Shown here piece after piece: positions 1 to 12,372 of a stretch of DNA of 64,000 nucleotides (positions within the stretch are counted from its first letter, which is position 1; each line of letters starts with the position of its first letter). The position numbers and the translations under genes were made by a program. Under the pieces are notes generated by a model that was given only the letters and a program-made list of their open reading frames with translations, made no database searches and was not told the DNA's origin. The stretch is from Owenia fusiformis (lineage: Eukaryota; Annelida; Polychaeta; Sabellida; Oweniidae): NCBI GenBank assembly GCA_903813345.2, contig CAIIXF020000012.1:20472184-20536183 (forward strand), in the 5' to 3' direction.

Positions 1-3000
1 ACGCTCGGGCTATATTGACGTCAGACCTCAGGCATGTATTCAATGATAGGGACATATCTGCTAAATATAACCTCCCATAACCATTTCAAATGTGAAACCA
101 ATCAAACAATAAAACCAAAAATGAAACCAATCAATGAGTAAAGCCAAATAGGAAACCAATTATCAACTGAAGTTATATATAAATCAATCTACCAGTGAAG
201 CCAAATACCAAACCAATGAACGAGTAAAGCCAAGTATGAAAGCAATCTACAAGCAAACCCTACTTTAAAACTGTTGAACAGTGGGTAGAAATGGATGATA
301 TGGAAGACTATTGATTCTGAATGAATTTTTTTAGGAAACACATGGTGAAAAATATCCAGCAGTTCATAGTCTACTACTCCATCTATGTACTGTATAAATC
401 TGTTACATGTACATATACTTATCAATATCATAATTCATATGATCATGATTCACATAATTAGACTTATTTCAAATTTAGCATTGCATATTATATATTAAGC
501 ATTAAACATTTTTGTTACCTCTTGGAAAGATTAACAAATTTTCACTGACTTTGTCCTTTTCATGTTTAAGACTCATTGAAATGTCTATTTCATGTTAGGG
601 AATCTGATGAGTGTATCCATAGATGATTCCCTTTGTTATTCTAATACAAATGACATGTTCCTAGTTTTATTTAAACAATTGACATTCTGTATTGTGGCAT
701 ATGTCCTCTTTCAGAACATGAATGCCACGCTTATTTGAGCAGCTATGTGTTAACAACAAAGCTGTTTTAATCGTATGAGGACTACAGATTCCTCAGATAT
801 AAAGGGAAGATGGGGGGGGGGGGGATACTGGTGGGAGTATTTGTATATTTTGTATACAATAAATTTGGCTTCTTATTCTTCAAGGGCCTTATTCTTTATT
901 CAAAAGTCTACTTATATTTTTCTACATTCCAATATTTTAACATTTCATTGTTCATATTCCATATATAATAATTTCAACTCTAGAACCTGATAATTATGAC
1001 GTGTTTGTATTATACATGAAAGTATCATAAAGCTTGGCATTTTTGAAAACATATATGTATGTAGTTAAGTTCGTCATTGAGAGTTATTATGACTCAAGTA
1101 AAGTAATCATGTAATTATATAATATATCAATAAAATATGCACAATATCATGCAGAATTATATGTTTATGCAAATCTTTGTTATTTACTCTCATCCTGTTT
1201 TGCATCATTAAACACCATTTAAAATGGTATTAATTTCTGTCAAGTATAAATATGAAATCAATGTGATCATTTAATATACAATCATGCAGACTGATCACAT
1301 TTTCTCACAATTAATAATAATATTACAAAAAGTAAAACTGATTATTGGATGCATAATCAGATATAACATTTAGCTTACATCATAAAAAAGTACCAAATGG
1401 ATATAAAGTATTTTACCATTCGCAATCCCTGAATCCCCCTGACTATGGGGCCTGGAATTCAAATTCAAACCAATTTTTCTTTCCCAGGAATCACTATGTT
1501 ACAAAGTGTATAAGTCCCACAATTCATTGCCATAGTAACTGATATTACATAATACATTAACACTGTTGTAACAATAGAGCTGGCTAGGTGTTCATTGCAT
1601 GAGTTTGAACTCAACCTCAACTGCATGAGTAGCAGCTACGGCATGTCTATGACTGTGTCTATGGCAATTGCCAGTGTGTCACTTACAATAGTAAATAACA
1701 TCCAAGCAAAATGAAACATTAATACAATTGTAAAAACAGACAATCTGCTAAAAAAGATTAAAACTGCTTGAATAATTGTGTATAATACCATAGTATCACA
1801 TCAATTAAATCAATAGCTTACGCATTACGTATTAGAAAGTTGACTTCAATTTGCCATGAGCATACAGTGTAAAGAAGGTATCCAGTGAGATACTCTTTAT
1901 AAGATAAACCTGTGTTAAGATAGAATCACAATATTCAGAACCATTTATATTTCTCCACATCTACCCTTTATTACCATAGCAAATTTTCTACTGTTACATA
2001 TTACAATGACTATTACATATGAAAATGGCCATTAAAAATATTTCAATCTAATAATTAATAAGCAGCCACTAGAATTGTTTTTGAATCACTTCATTTACAT
2101 TGGAAGGATTATTTTGGTTCATTATTCTCTTTTTGGCACTTTTTGCCAATATGATGCACCACAAACTTTAAGAAATGGATTTGAATCTCCCATTGATCTA
2201 ATGGTCTCAGCTAAACCGATGCCTAAACCATGGTTTATATGGTTTATATGATATGACGTAACTCTCTACAGAAATATTTACCAATGGATTTAATGTGTCT
2301 TCTTAATATGTCAAGAATCCTTAAAACCAGTCAAAATATTGAGATTCAAGACAAGAATTCGAAGAGTTTCCAATCCATTTCTCCAGGTCTGTGAGATAGT
2401 ATACTAATTGAAGTATCACCAATAAATATGTTAATGCTAACTTCTGGTAACTGTATGATGTCTAATATGTTCAAGTGTTTGCTTAAATACTTGATAAATC
2501 CTCATGACATTTAGGTCATTCCTCACACAAGCCATAAATGAATTTGAGGGCTTATAGAAAGAGCCAGGAAAGAAACGAGGCCGAAGCCTACAGTCTGACA
2601 TAATGCCAGGAATTTGGCAGAAATTCAGTGATTGACCCGTTTATTAGTGTTTTCTTCAGGACTTTCACAGTGCAAATTATCGAGGCATGGTTCCTAAATT
2701 TTGGGTTGTTTCTGAACTGGTGCAACTGAATATAATAATTCTGAATGGTTCACTGTATTTGTTTAGACTAAAAAGAGAAGCTCTCGCGTTTACAAAATTC
2801 CTCAGAGAAATGATTTGATAAAATGATTGCTTTATTGGATCATTTAATGTGATGTAAAATTAAAAACACAAAAACTAGAATGATGAACTGTTCATATATC
2901 ATCACTAATAGTGACAATCAGTGCGTATTCATTGACAACAACATGATACCATATTAACACCTGCTAGCTATACTGTACTTTAACAAACCATATCTTAAAA

Positions 3001-3738
3001 CGAAACAGACAATTGCAACAATCCTACACAAACCTAAGCTCTTCAATACATGACATGACACAGCTGATACCCCTCTACAATAATCTATAGCACTTCACAT
3101 AGTGCAAAGTCCACCTGCTTTAGCAGTCTCTAATGCTGAGCCTACTGATCAAGTTCTCAACTTACAACAGTATCATGGGGATATCTGTCCACTTTACATG
3201 AAGGCGTGATAAGATTATGTTACTGGTTCTCTTGTCCTGTATAAACCTCTATGAAAACCTCTTTCTGGTAAATACCTAAAGGAATAACCTCATCATTCAA
3301 ATGAACCCATGTATTAGCTGATCAATTCTAATGATATCTTGCAACACCTTTCTCTGCTTGAACCACTAATGAACATATATCTCTCACTAACACATCTTTC
3401 TAACAAAAACCTCCAGCTCATAAGCAAATATCAAAACATTTTTCGCTACTATGAAAACCGCTCTTTTTAATTAGAACATCTCTTTTAATGAACACATATC
3501 CCTGATGAATATCTAATGCTGTTGATTCACCCCCTCCCCCTATGCAATTTACATGCTCAATGTAGATGGTGAATTAGCAACATAAACAGCAGTCATACCA
3601 TAAATATGACAGAGAATACTGGCACTTATAACAGAGGAGATTCAACCATTGTGGTATCTAACCTCAACTTCCTATGGCTATCATTGGTTTTCACGATTGG
3701 TTTGAATATTAGGAATGTTTCAGTTTTCTATAAATCTC
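1..3738. other. AT-rich intergenic DNA, no gene recognised
   Basis: No frame shows a recognisable domain, and splice-site-bounded open stretches are short. Visible details are a palindromic TGACGTCA (CRE-like) near position 18 and a run of 13 G at 812-824. I see nothing else that can be named. Confidence 0.6.
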
Positions 3739-4002
3739 TGAACTCACCTAGCAAATCAGCATTTGTCGTCGGAATAGGGATGATTTTCTGTTTATGGTCA
3801 TTTTCTAGGACGTAATCGTTTAATAATTATTATGCACGCATTAAGCATGTGTTCCCTTTAGCTCGCTAGTTGGTTGAGAAAAGCTCAGTGTGGTAGGTTT
3901 GAAATGACTGGGCATTGGTCGAAGGGGTGGGGCTGTTCAACTGTTATATAATCTACACTAGGCAGAGGGTAGTTTATAACTAGACTCTGCGCACAGGGTA
4001 TA
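3739..4002 (+). repeat. Promoter-like dispersed repeat, copy A
   Basis: This stretch aligns by eye with 19403-19692 in the same orientation. Shared blocks are the start TGAACTCACC, a following AATCAG, TTTATGG, the block TAGCTCGCT, a G-rich box, and an end with TAGGCAGAG, a short spacer and CTAGACTCTGC. Copy A has a TATA-like TTATATAA at about 3944 and a GGGGTGGGGC box just upstream of it. The terminal GCAGAG and CTCTGC can pair. The order of boxes resembles a small promoter, but no gene follows. It could be a solo LTR-like or MITE fragment. Confidence 0.45.
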
Positions 4003-5774
4003 ATATTGCTGAGATCATACATGTTCTTATCCATTAATTAATGTATACGTTAAATATCAATCAGAGTTTAGATGCAGGAGCATCGATCGGATACCTGGAG
4101 ATGAGAAGATTTCAACAAGAATCGTTGAAAAGATCGCTGAAATGATCGAACATGATAGCTGGATCAAAGCTGAGATTCAGATTAATCACGACTACATGGA
4201 CTAGGTCTTTGTGCATTTTCATCGCGAATTCAGTTTAAAATCAACATTGAATCGCATGATTTAATTTATATTAATACTTCAAGATCAGATAATTAAAAAA
4301 ATACTGACTTGGACAAAGCTAAATTGTAGTGTATAAAGACAGATATACCATGTCATTTTACCATCAGACCTAGACAGTTCAACCAAAAGACGAGGCCAAC
4401 CACAAACATGTGTGGTAACAAGTAATAATTGAAAATAATATAATAATGACTGAACAGATGAACATGTCTTAAAATCCAATCTACATATGCCATTTAACTA
4501 TAATAGAATTGTTCCAAATTATCCTAAATAATTCTAAGTTCATTAAAGACCATTCTGTTAACAACTGGGAGAAAGAATTCAACATAGCAATATAAACAAA
4601 GTTCCCCTTATTCATTTACTGTTTGTAACAAAAGGTGCAAATATTTAACCATCAAGGTCGAATTCTCCACCTGCTTTATATCTGTTCACTACTGACATTC
4701 TATACTAGGGCACTATGGCACAGAATGCAGTGACAATATGTTGATCTCTATGTATTGCTTTATCAATATAGTAACTTCTAACTGCTTCAGTGTACATGAA
4801 CATCACTAACACAAAGGCCCTCGAGTCATAAAAAATTAACCCCTTTAAGACTATTCAAAAACAGTCATTAAAAATGCAACTTTCCTTTTTTAAGATTTTG
4901 CTTTAAGGCTCTTTATGTTATTTAACAATTGTCATATCCATATGACTAATGTTGGAAGGGAGGCCCCAGGTTCCAAGAGCATGATTGTCCTCCCCCAAGT
5001 TTCCTCAACGCCCTTCCTTTGCCATTAACAATGATTAATATTATCACAGACATACTTCGAGTGAAAAAACAAGTGTATGTCTGCATGTAACATAACCCAC
5101 TGAAACTACATTAAGGTATGCCAAGAAGAATAACAATCTGGCAAACAAATCACAAAAAAACATTTTTACTGCATTATGTGCAGACTTGCACACAGGTTCA
5201 AAAGCGTTCCCACAAGGCCTCACTAAACGTTTTAGCCCATTTCCTGCTGATATATACAACTTTATTTTTTCTCAGTTCTGGCCAAAGTTAGCCAAAATTT
5301 GGAGCAAATCTATTTTCAGCAACCAATTGCTTCAGTGTTATGGAAATAACTGGGCCTGTCTACCATGTATAACTCCATTGCATTGAACTGGTTAATATCA
5401 GCATGAAGAAGGCCATAAGGAGTTCAGTTGTCACACGATCAATAACACACATAATGGTTTCCCACCACTCTAGGCTTCATGTTTTAATATAAATACTTCT
5501 GCTATGAATCTATGAAATCATTCAACTGTAGTTTTACCATTTAGTGTATCCAACTATCTGTGACTTTCCCTATTACAATATATTCTATTTCAATTTTAAG
5601 ATATGAAGTTGTTTTTAAAATCAAGTTGCCGAGACTATCAATTATAGTTCTCCTAATACAAAACCATTCATTAACCCTGGGTGTCACATTTTAGAATAAT
5701 AGGAAGCTCAGGAATCATGCAGATGAAGCTCTCTTTTAGAGAAACAAAATAAAATAATTGGAAAGGGTACAAAC
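4003..5774. other. Intergenic DNA, nothing recognised
   Basis: AT-rich single-copy-looking sequence with scattered short open frames and no domain, RNA gene or repeat that I can support. Confidence 0.5.
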
Positions 5775-6205
5775 CATTTGGTATATCCTACCATTTGGTA
5801 TATCCTTCCATTTGGTATATCATACCATTTGATATATACCATTTGATGCATCATACCATTTGGTATACCCTACCATTTGATGTATCATACCATTTGTTGT
5901 ATACCATTTGATGTATCATACCATTTGATATATCATACCATTTGTTGTATACCATTTGATGTATCATACCATTTGATATATCATACCATTTGTTGTATAC
6001 CATTTGATGTATCATACCATTTGGTATACCCTACCATTTGATGTATCATATCATTCGAAATACCCTACTCTTTGGTATATCATACCATTTGTTATATACC
6101 ATTTGATGTATCATACCATTTGGTATACCCTACCATTTGATGTATCATATCATTCGAAATACCCTACTCTTTGGTATACCCTACCATCGCTTTTGATATA
6201 TCCTA
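5775..6205. repeat. Minisatellite of about 17-bp units
   Basis: About 25 imperfect head-to-tail copies of a unit close to TACCATTTGGTATATCA, alternating with ATTTGATGTATCA and ATTTGTTGTA variants. The variants recur in the same order, so there is a higher-order period of roughly 40-100 bp on top of the basic unit. Long open frames that cross it are translations of the repeat, not genes. Confidence 0.85.
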
Positions 6206-9200
6206 CTCGTTGTAACATACAGAATTATCCCAATTCTCCCATCATCAATCATTTTAGCCATTAAAGTTAATTTCTCAGACATATGTGTCAACCCACAAAT
6301 GCCAGTGTTCCAACAATAAAAGATACGAAAAGGCCAATGGAATTATTCCATGAAAACCCCCTGTATTAAGCTCATCCACGCAACATGTAATTTACCTTTT
6401 ATATCACCTTTAACCCTAATGAGTGTTTGTTTAAACATCAACTTAATGTATGAGCCATTATCATCATATAGAAAACTCTTAGCTACATGTATCATATTGT
6501 ACTCCACACATTAATGTGTTGAACAAATCTACTATACTGTAAATCAGAGTGATAATAAATGTCTACTTTATAAACAGAAAAACATGAAATACCTTTACAT
6601 CTGCAATGTCTTTATCACTTGATTCACTGATATAAAACCAGCATTTGTAATCTGCAATACACCAAGGCCACCATGTGCTTGCTGCTTAACACAATGAACT
6701 CAAGGAAGACACAACCCTAAACCTACTAATCAAATGGTGAAAGCTCCATTTAAATGCCCTGTATACTTTACAGCAGGAATACAGAACCCAATATTCACAT
6801 AGCCAACACTATAGCAGTGCATAGATGCTATAGAGATTGTACACACGCATGGTGATAAAGCTAACCTATAGCAGACATATGTGATCCAGTAAACCCAATA
6901 CTGGCGGCCTTACTGTGTAGCTATACCAGTGATATTGGCTCTGCATAAATACCAGCCATAGTGACTCTGAGTTGATCAGGTCCATACACAAGTAAACCAT
7001 TTAGATTGAATTCCCCACTTGCTCTATGCTGAAGGCGATCAGTCAGCTAATTCAATACTGAACGTGAAGCTTTCATCGTGGCTTATTATTAAGGTAGCCA
7101 TGATGGATTCTCTTCTTCAGTGGAGTCTGTTGTTAAATATGTAATGCAGTGTTCTCCCCAGGAGGAACAAAATGCTCCTATCCACAATTCGGAGAAAGCA
7201 TAAGCTAATGTTAGGATGATCATGGGAATGGTAGAAGGAAAATATATGAATTAACACAAAATGAAAACTCAATCAAATCAGTATAAAAAATATATTTTAT
7301 GACTCTGATTCAGATTTTATAAGGGAAAATGTGTGGATATAACATGGACAGAGAGTCAACTTAATATTTAACATTTCAGATAAACATGTGATTAAGTGGA
7401 ACTTAAAGGATTAATATCAACGATGTAATAAATTAATCCCCATATCCCCAAGTAAATGGCCTTATTATTGTTCAAGAAGAAAATGCAGTCACTTCCAATG
7501 GTCTTAACATGATGACAGATATCAAACAATATGATTGTTATTGCTAAATCATATGATGCTCATCTAAGATCATCTAACTATAGTGAAGGCGCTATAACAG
7601 CTCAGTATATAGCCCAGTACTCTCACAAGGCATATACACAGGAACTCATAATATGCTGGCTTTAATGTAAGGGAAAGGCATCATCTGCTCTGTCCTCAAC
7701 AAATGTGAAATGTGTTTACTAGTTAGTCTTACATCAAATCCTTAGATTACATGTTGTTGAATAGCATTAGATTTAACATGCTTTGTCATGACAATGACTA
7801 ATAAAGAACATACTAAAAAACATTGGAAAATATGTAAATGCAATACATGAATAAATAGTCAACTGTCAAGCCTCATGTGTGATTAGAACAGGACATGACA
7901 AATAGACCGACCAGTGAATATGAATAGAATATAGTACCACATCTGAAGAACCCCATATGATTAACATCACATAATATAAAGACTAGCTCTAATAATATTC
8001 ATACATTAATAGACCAGCACCACACATAAGATTGTATTCTCAGTTTTATGCAAAAAAGTCTCCAATTATGCAATGGAACTAAATATTTTTGGTGATTTTG
8101 CGAATTAATGCATTATCACTTGTGAATTATGCAAAAAGAAGGTGATTGATTTTAACACTATATTTTGGTTGATATCCTTGAGTGGTCCAATGTCATATTA
8201 CAAGTGCTGCTGCAAAACATTATTTATGATATTATATAACTTGCATAAAACTTAAAGGAGCCAGATGAATAAAGAAAATCCACATATGAATAGAGGTACC
8301 ACATGTGAATAGACAAGTGCCACATATAGCATAATAGATATGAAGAGAAAGAAATATACCACATACATGTATGAATATAACGGTACCATAAATGAATAGA
8401 GAGGTACCATAAATGAATAGATCAGCACCAAATAAGAGTAGAGAAGCACAACACATGTAACACCATAAATGAACAGACGTAACAATATTATATCAGAATG
8501 ACTACCATTAACATGAGATTGCCCCTGAGAGCTCATCTTATTACATCACTCTCTTGCTATATTCATTTTAGAATAATTTATTTTCAACATAGACAACCTT
8601 CCACAATTACGCAATCAAGGAGTTAATCCTATTGAACATGATTGGTTGAGATGATCTCATATATTTAAACTTTTAAGAAGTTGGCATCATCAATTATATA
8701 TTCAAAGAACAAACTTTTATGTGTACATCATACATCGTACATCACATTAATTATGTGTGCTACTTCCATTTCTTATTCACTAAATATAAAAAAGTGACAT
8801 TATGAGATACATGCACTTTGAAAATAAAGAAAAAGAATCAAGTGGATATGACAGAGTAGAATACATCTCTCCACTATTAGAAGGCAAAGACAGTCAGTCT
8901 GACCTAGAGCCCCTGTAAGCACCTCAAATTGAAGTAGATCACTCATTGTAAATGGCCATGTTCTCACAGAGCTACATGACTGACTAAGGCATGGACTTCC
9001 AAATGATGTCATCACTCCTCAAATGATGGGATTCCTACCCAAGAGCTTAAAGTATAAAGATAAAGCCTTCCTTCTGAAATGTGAAATCAAACTTTTGCAA
9101 GCAAAATCATATAACATACAGAGAGGGACCAACAAAAATAGCAAAATAGTAAATAACAAATATGGCAATAAAGTATACATGCTTCATACTTTGAAAGCCT

Positions 9201-9398
9201 AAGATGAATCAATAAATCAAACAATTATCAATCATTGTCAGTATCTATGGCAACCATAACATCATACTCTAAAACCATACATACATGAATTATATCATAA
9301 CCTTGTATCATCATTTATTTGAAAATCAATGGTACATCAATCATGGAAGATCAACCACAACAGCCTTCTTCTCCCTTGTAATCTAAGTTAAACTAAAC
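6206..9398. other. Intergenic DNA with one weak degenerate repeat
   Basis: No gene is recognised. At about 8270-8470 a degenerate repeat built on ATGAATAGAGGTACCA variants recurs every 20-40 bp. It is the cause of the two overlapping hydrophobic minus-strand frames there. Confidence 0.5.
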
Positions 9399-9508
9399 AA
9401 GGCATTAACATGCAAAATGTCACCACCATTTGTTACAGACGCCAACCACCAATCGCCAACTGCCAACCGCCATCACAAAAAAGAGACAACTTTTTGGTGG
9501 TGACATAA
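9399..9508. mobile_element. Short MITE, TGTCACCACC family
   Basis: A perfect 12-bp inverted repeat, ATGTCACCACCA at 9417-9428 and TGGTGGTGACAT at 9495-9506, encloses about 66 bp rich in CCAACCGCCA. The left flank (AACAAGGCATTAACATG) is shared with the larger relative at about 11.27 kb, so the true boundary may lie near 9399. The same 3' block recurs at 11962-11972, and related pieces lie near 33829, 47690 (inverted) and 52110 (inverted). Confidence 0.6.
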
Positions 9509-10690
9509 AAATAAAGCAGACAGATGATGCAAGATGACTGAATGAATACACTGGTTAGAGCCAAAAGAAAATAATTCAACCTAATATAGACTTCATGCAG
9601 TTATAATATTGAAATGAAACAAAGTTTTTCTAAATGCAGCCTGGAAGGCACTGACTGGCTTGCCTGTCTCATGTTGCTCGCCAGTCCCATGCCTGGCTCA
9701 TTGCTTAAAACTCCTGCAAGGAAGCATCTATTAAAGAATTTGAAAATTACACAACACCCATTTGAAAGTCTAATTGAAACTCAGTAGACAGATATATGAT
9801 AGATACCATTTTTGAACCAATCAGCAAATCATTGATTTTGTTATAAAATGAACATCATGTGAACATAATTTCTGGGATCTAGTATTTGGTTAATATATAG
9901 ATAAATAAACCTGAATTACACCCCAAAATGTAAAAATATTAAGATTGCCCAATTAACCAAAAATGCCTCCAAGGAAAGGGCAATAATGCAGTCCTCTCTG
10001 AAGAGTCTTAAAAGAAAGCATTTCCATGTCTGCCACTTTAAGTTTATCTAAATAAAAAATCCCAAGGTATGCCCATTACCAACAATAAACCATGGCCATC
10101 ATGCTGTAATCAATAATAGCTTTTACTCGGCTAAGATTATTTCCTAATTCCCTCAGTCTATTTTGGGTATTTATACCTTTGGACATGCTAAGTACTGTAG
10201 ATGATAAGCTCATCATAAACTTGGCTACAAATATAGCTAGAGCTAACATGGATGCCTTAAAGCCCATAAGTAGATATAACTTAAAATGATCAAGTGAAAC
10301 ATCTCAATAAGAGTTAATGAAAATGTACAATTAGAGTAGAAGACAGTACAACTTCTTAAAAGATAACAACCCACCTAATTTTTAAAGTGATTAACCATGC
10401 TGGCTAAAGTGATAAAAACAAGACAGTCCTTGATAGCAATAATGAAGCAGTCCAAGGAAATACCTCCACCTGAGAAGACCTTTAAAAGAATCAATATATT
10501 ACCTAAGAGGCCTGAAATGTGCATAAATGTTATAAAATTACAACAGTCTTTCTTCCAAACTGTATTGTCAACAAGCTTAGTAGAAGAGAAAAAAGTTATT
10601 ATTGCCATTTCACAGAAAAACAGCAACTCCACGGAGTAGCAAATCCCAATGAACAAGCAGTGTTTTATCAAATTAATCATCATTTTCAGT
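9509..10690. other. Intergenic DNA with two hydrophobic minus-strand frames
   Basis: Two minus-strand open frames (10076-10267, 63 aa, and 10375-10683, 102 aa) are rich in hydrophobic stretches. An AG/GTGGGT donor-like site follows the upstream one. No family is recognised and codon use looks like AT-rich background. I do not call a gene. Confidence 0.4.
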
Positions 10691-10699
10691 AGTATAGTA

Positions 10700-12372
10700 A
10701 TGTTGCCTCCTTTTGTTGGCTATTTTAAATTAAGGAGCCATCTTACTTCTTGAGTAGAGTCCTATTATATGTCGCTAAGGAATAAGCACATACATTTTAA
10801 ACCAAATATGTCAACTGCTAAGTGAGTTATAAAGATTGCTTTATTAAAAAGGCAGCCATTTTGAATAAAGTGGCCATCTCAAAAATTCCATCTTGAGCAA
10901 AATCCTATGTTCCCAAAGGCATCGGCATAAGCTGAGGAAAAGCTATTAAGAAATATAGATTAAATACAGATTACTTTTTAATAAAAAATGATGGCCATTT
11001 TGAATTAAGCAGCCATCTTGAAATTTCCTCTTTGAGCAGAGCCTTATGTACCGAGGGCATCAGCAAAATTTGAACCAAATTCATCGATTGGATCTTAAAT
11101 AATCAAAGACAACATTTTTTCACTAAAATTAATGGCCATTTTGAAATTCCTTCTCCAACGGAGATTTTTGCACTGAGGGCATCTGTGTTTAAAATTTGAA
11201 CCGAATCTGTTAACTGGCATAACATGTTTTAACAGAAAATGGAGGGAATTTTAAATACCTTAACAAGGCATTCACATGACAAACTGTCACCACCCTGTTG
11301 CTCACAATATCATGAGTTCAATCTAAAGTCAGATTTGAATTTCTGAGAACTTGTAGATGGTTTTGAAAAAATAAATTGGTCAATTTGAAGCAATATGAAA
11401 AGAAACCTTCGTGAACATGAGAATGTCATTATAGGTGAAATCTATAGTCCGATTTGAACTTTTGAGAACATGTAGATGATTGTGAAAAAATTGGTCAATT
11501 TGAAGCAAGTTGAAAAAAGACCTTTTTGACCATTTTTTGACCTTGAGAAGGTCATTGAAGGTCAAATCTCAAATCTAAAGTCAGATTTGAACTTCTGATA
11601 ACTTGAAGATGATTTTGGAAAAAATTGGTCAATTTAAAGCAAGTTGAAAAGAATATAGTCCGATTTGAACTTTTGAGAACATGTAGATGATTGTGAAAAA
11701 AATTGGTCAATTTGAAGCAAGTTGAAAAAAGACCTTTTTCACCATTTTTTGACCTTGAAAAGGTCATTGAAGGTCAAATCTGAAATATAAAGTCAGATTT
11801 GAACTTCTAAAAACTTGTAGATGATTTTGAAAAAAATTGAAGTCAATCTAAACAGTATTTGTTAAGTTATTGGAAGTTGTAAGAATTTGTTACAGATGAC
11901 GGTCGCCAACCATTAACCGCCGTCAAAAAATGGAGGCCATAACAATATGTCCCCACATTTTGGTGGTGACATAAAAATTCATTGTTGAGCAGAGCTCTTT
12001 GTCTCTAGGACATCAGAATATAAAATTTGATCAGTTGAGAAGTATTTGAGTTATCAAAGATTATATTTTTTCATGGAAAATGGTGGCCATTTTGAAATCA
12101 GCAGTCATATTGGAAAAATCTTCTAGAGTAGAGTCCTGTGTCCCTGGGGCATCAGTATATAACATTTGAACCAAATCCATTGACTTGTATTTGAGTTATC
12201 AAAGATTACATTTTTTTGAAAAATGGCAGCAATTTTGAAAATTCCTTTTCAAACAGAGGTCCTATGTCCAAAAGGCAACCCAACTGGTATTTGGTAGCCG
12301 AATGAAGAAATGGACGGACAGACAGACAAAGAGCTTCCCTATATCCCTCTCAAACTATGTTCGATGAGATAA
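10700..12372 (+). repeat. Array element: degenerate ~150-bp units plus GGAC microsatellite tail
   Basis: Units of about 140-150 bp repeat at roughly 10.85, 10.99, 11.13, 12.06 and 12.22 kb. Each contains a GGCCATTTTGAA block, GAGCAGAG.CCT, GGCATC.G.A and a TTTGAACC.AAT block. The array ends in GGACGGACAGACAGAC at about 12313 and then a tail, TTCCCTATATCCCTC...GTTCGATGAGATAA, at 12337-12373. The same tail follows the array at 23.8 kb, so this is an element end and not chance. Another element (11285-11972) is inserted inside one unit. Confidence 0.7.
11285..11972. mobile_element. TIR element carrying internal ~130-bp tandem repeats, nested in the 10.7-kb array
   Basis: The left end CTGTCACCACC and right end GGTGGTGACAT are inverted copies of the ends of the 9.4-kb MITE. 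Inside are four imperfect copies of a unit with AGTCAGATTTGAACTT, GATGATTTTG, AAAAATTGGTCAATTTGAAG and TTTTTTGACCTTGA. The right end is preceded by ATATGTCCCCAC, which can fold with GTGGTGACATA into a terminal hairpin. The surrounding array unit resumes directly after it (ATTCATTGTTGAGCAGAG), which shows it is an insertion. Confidence 0.65.
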
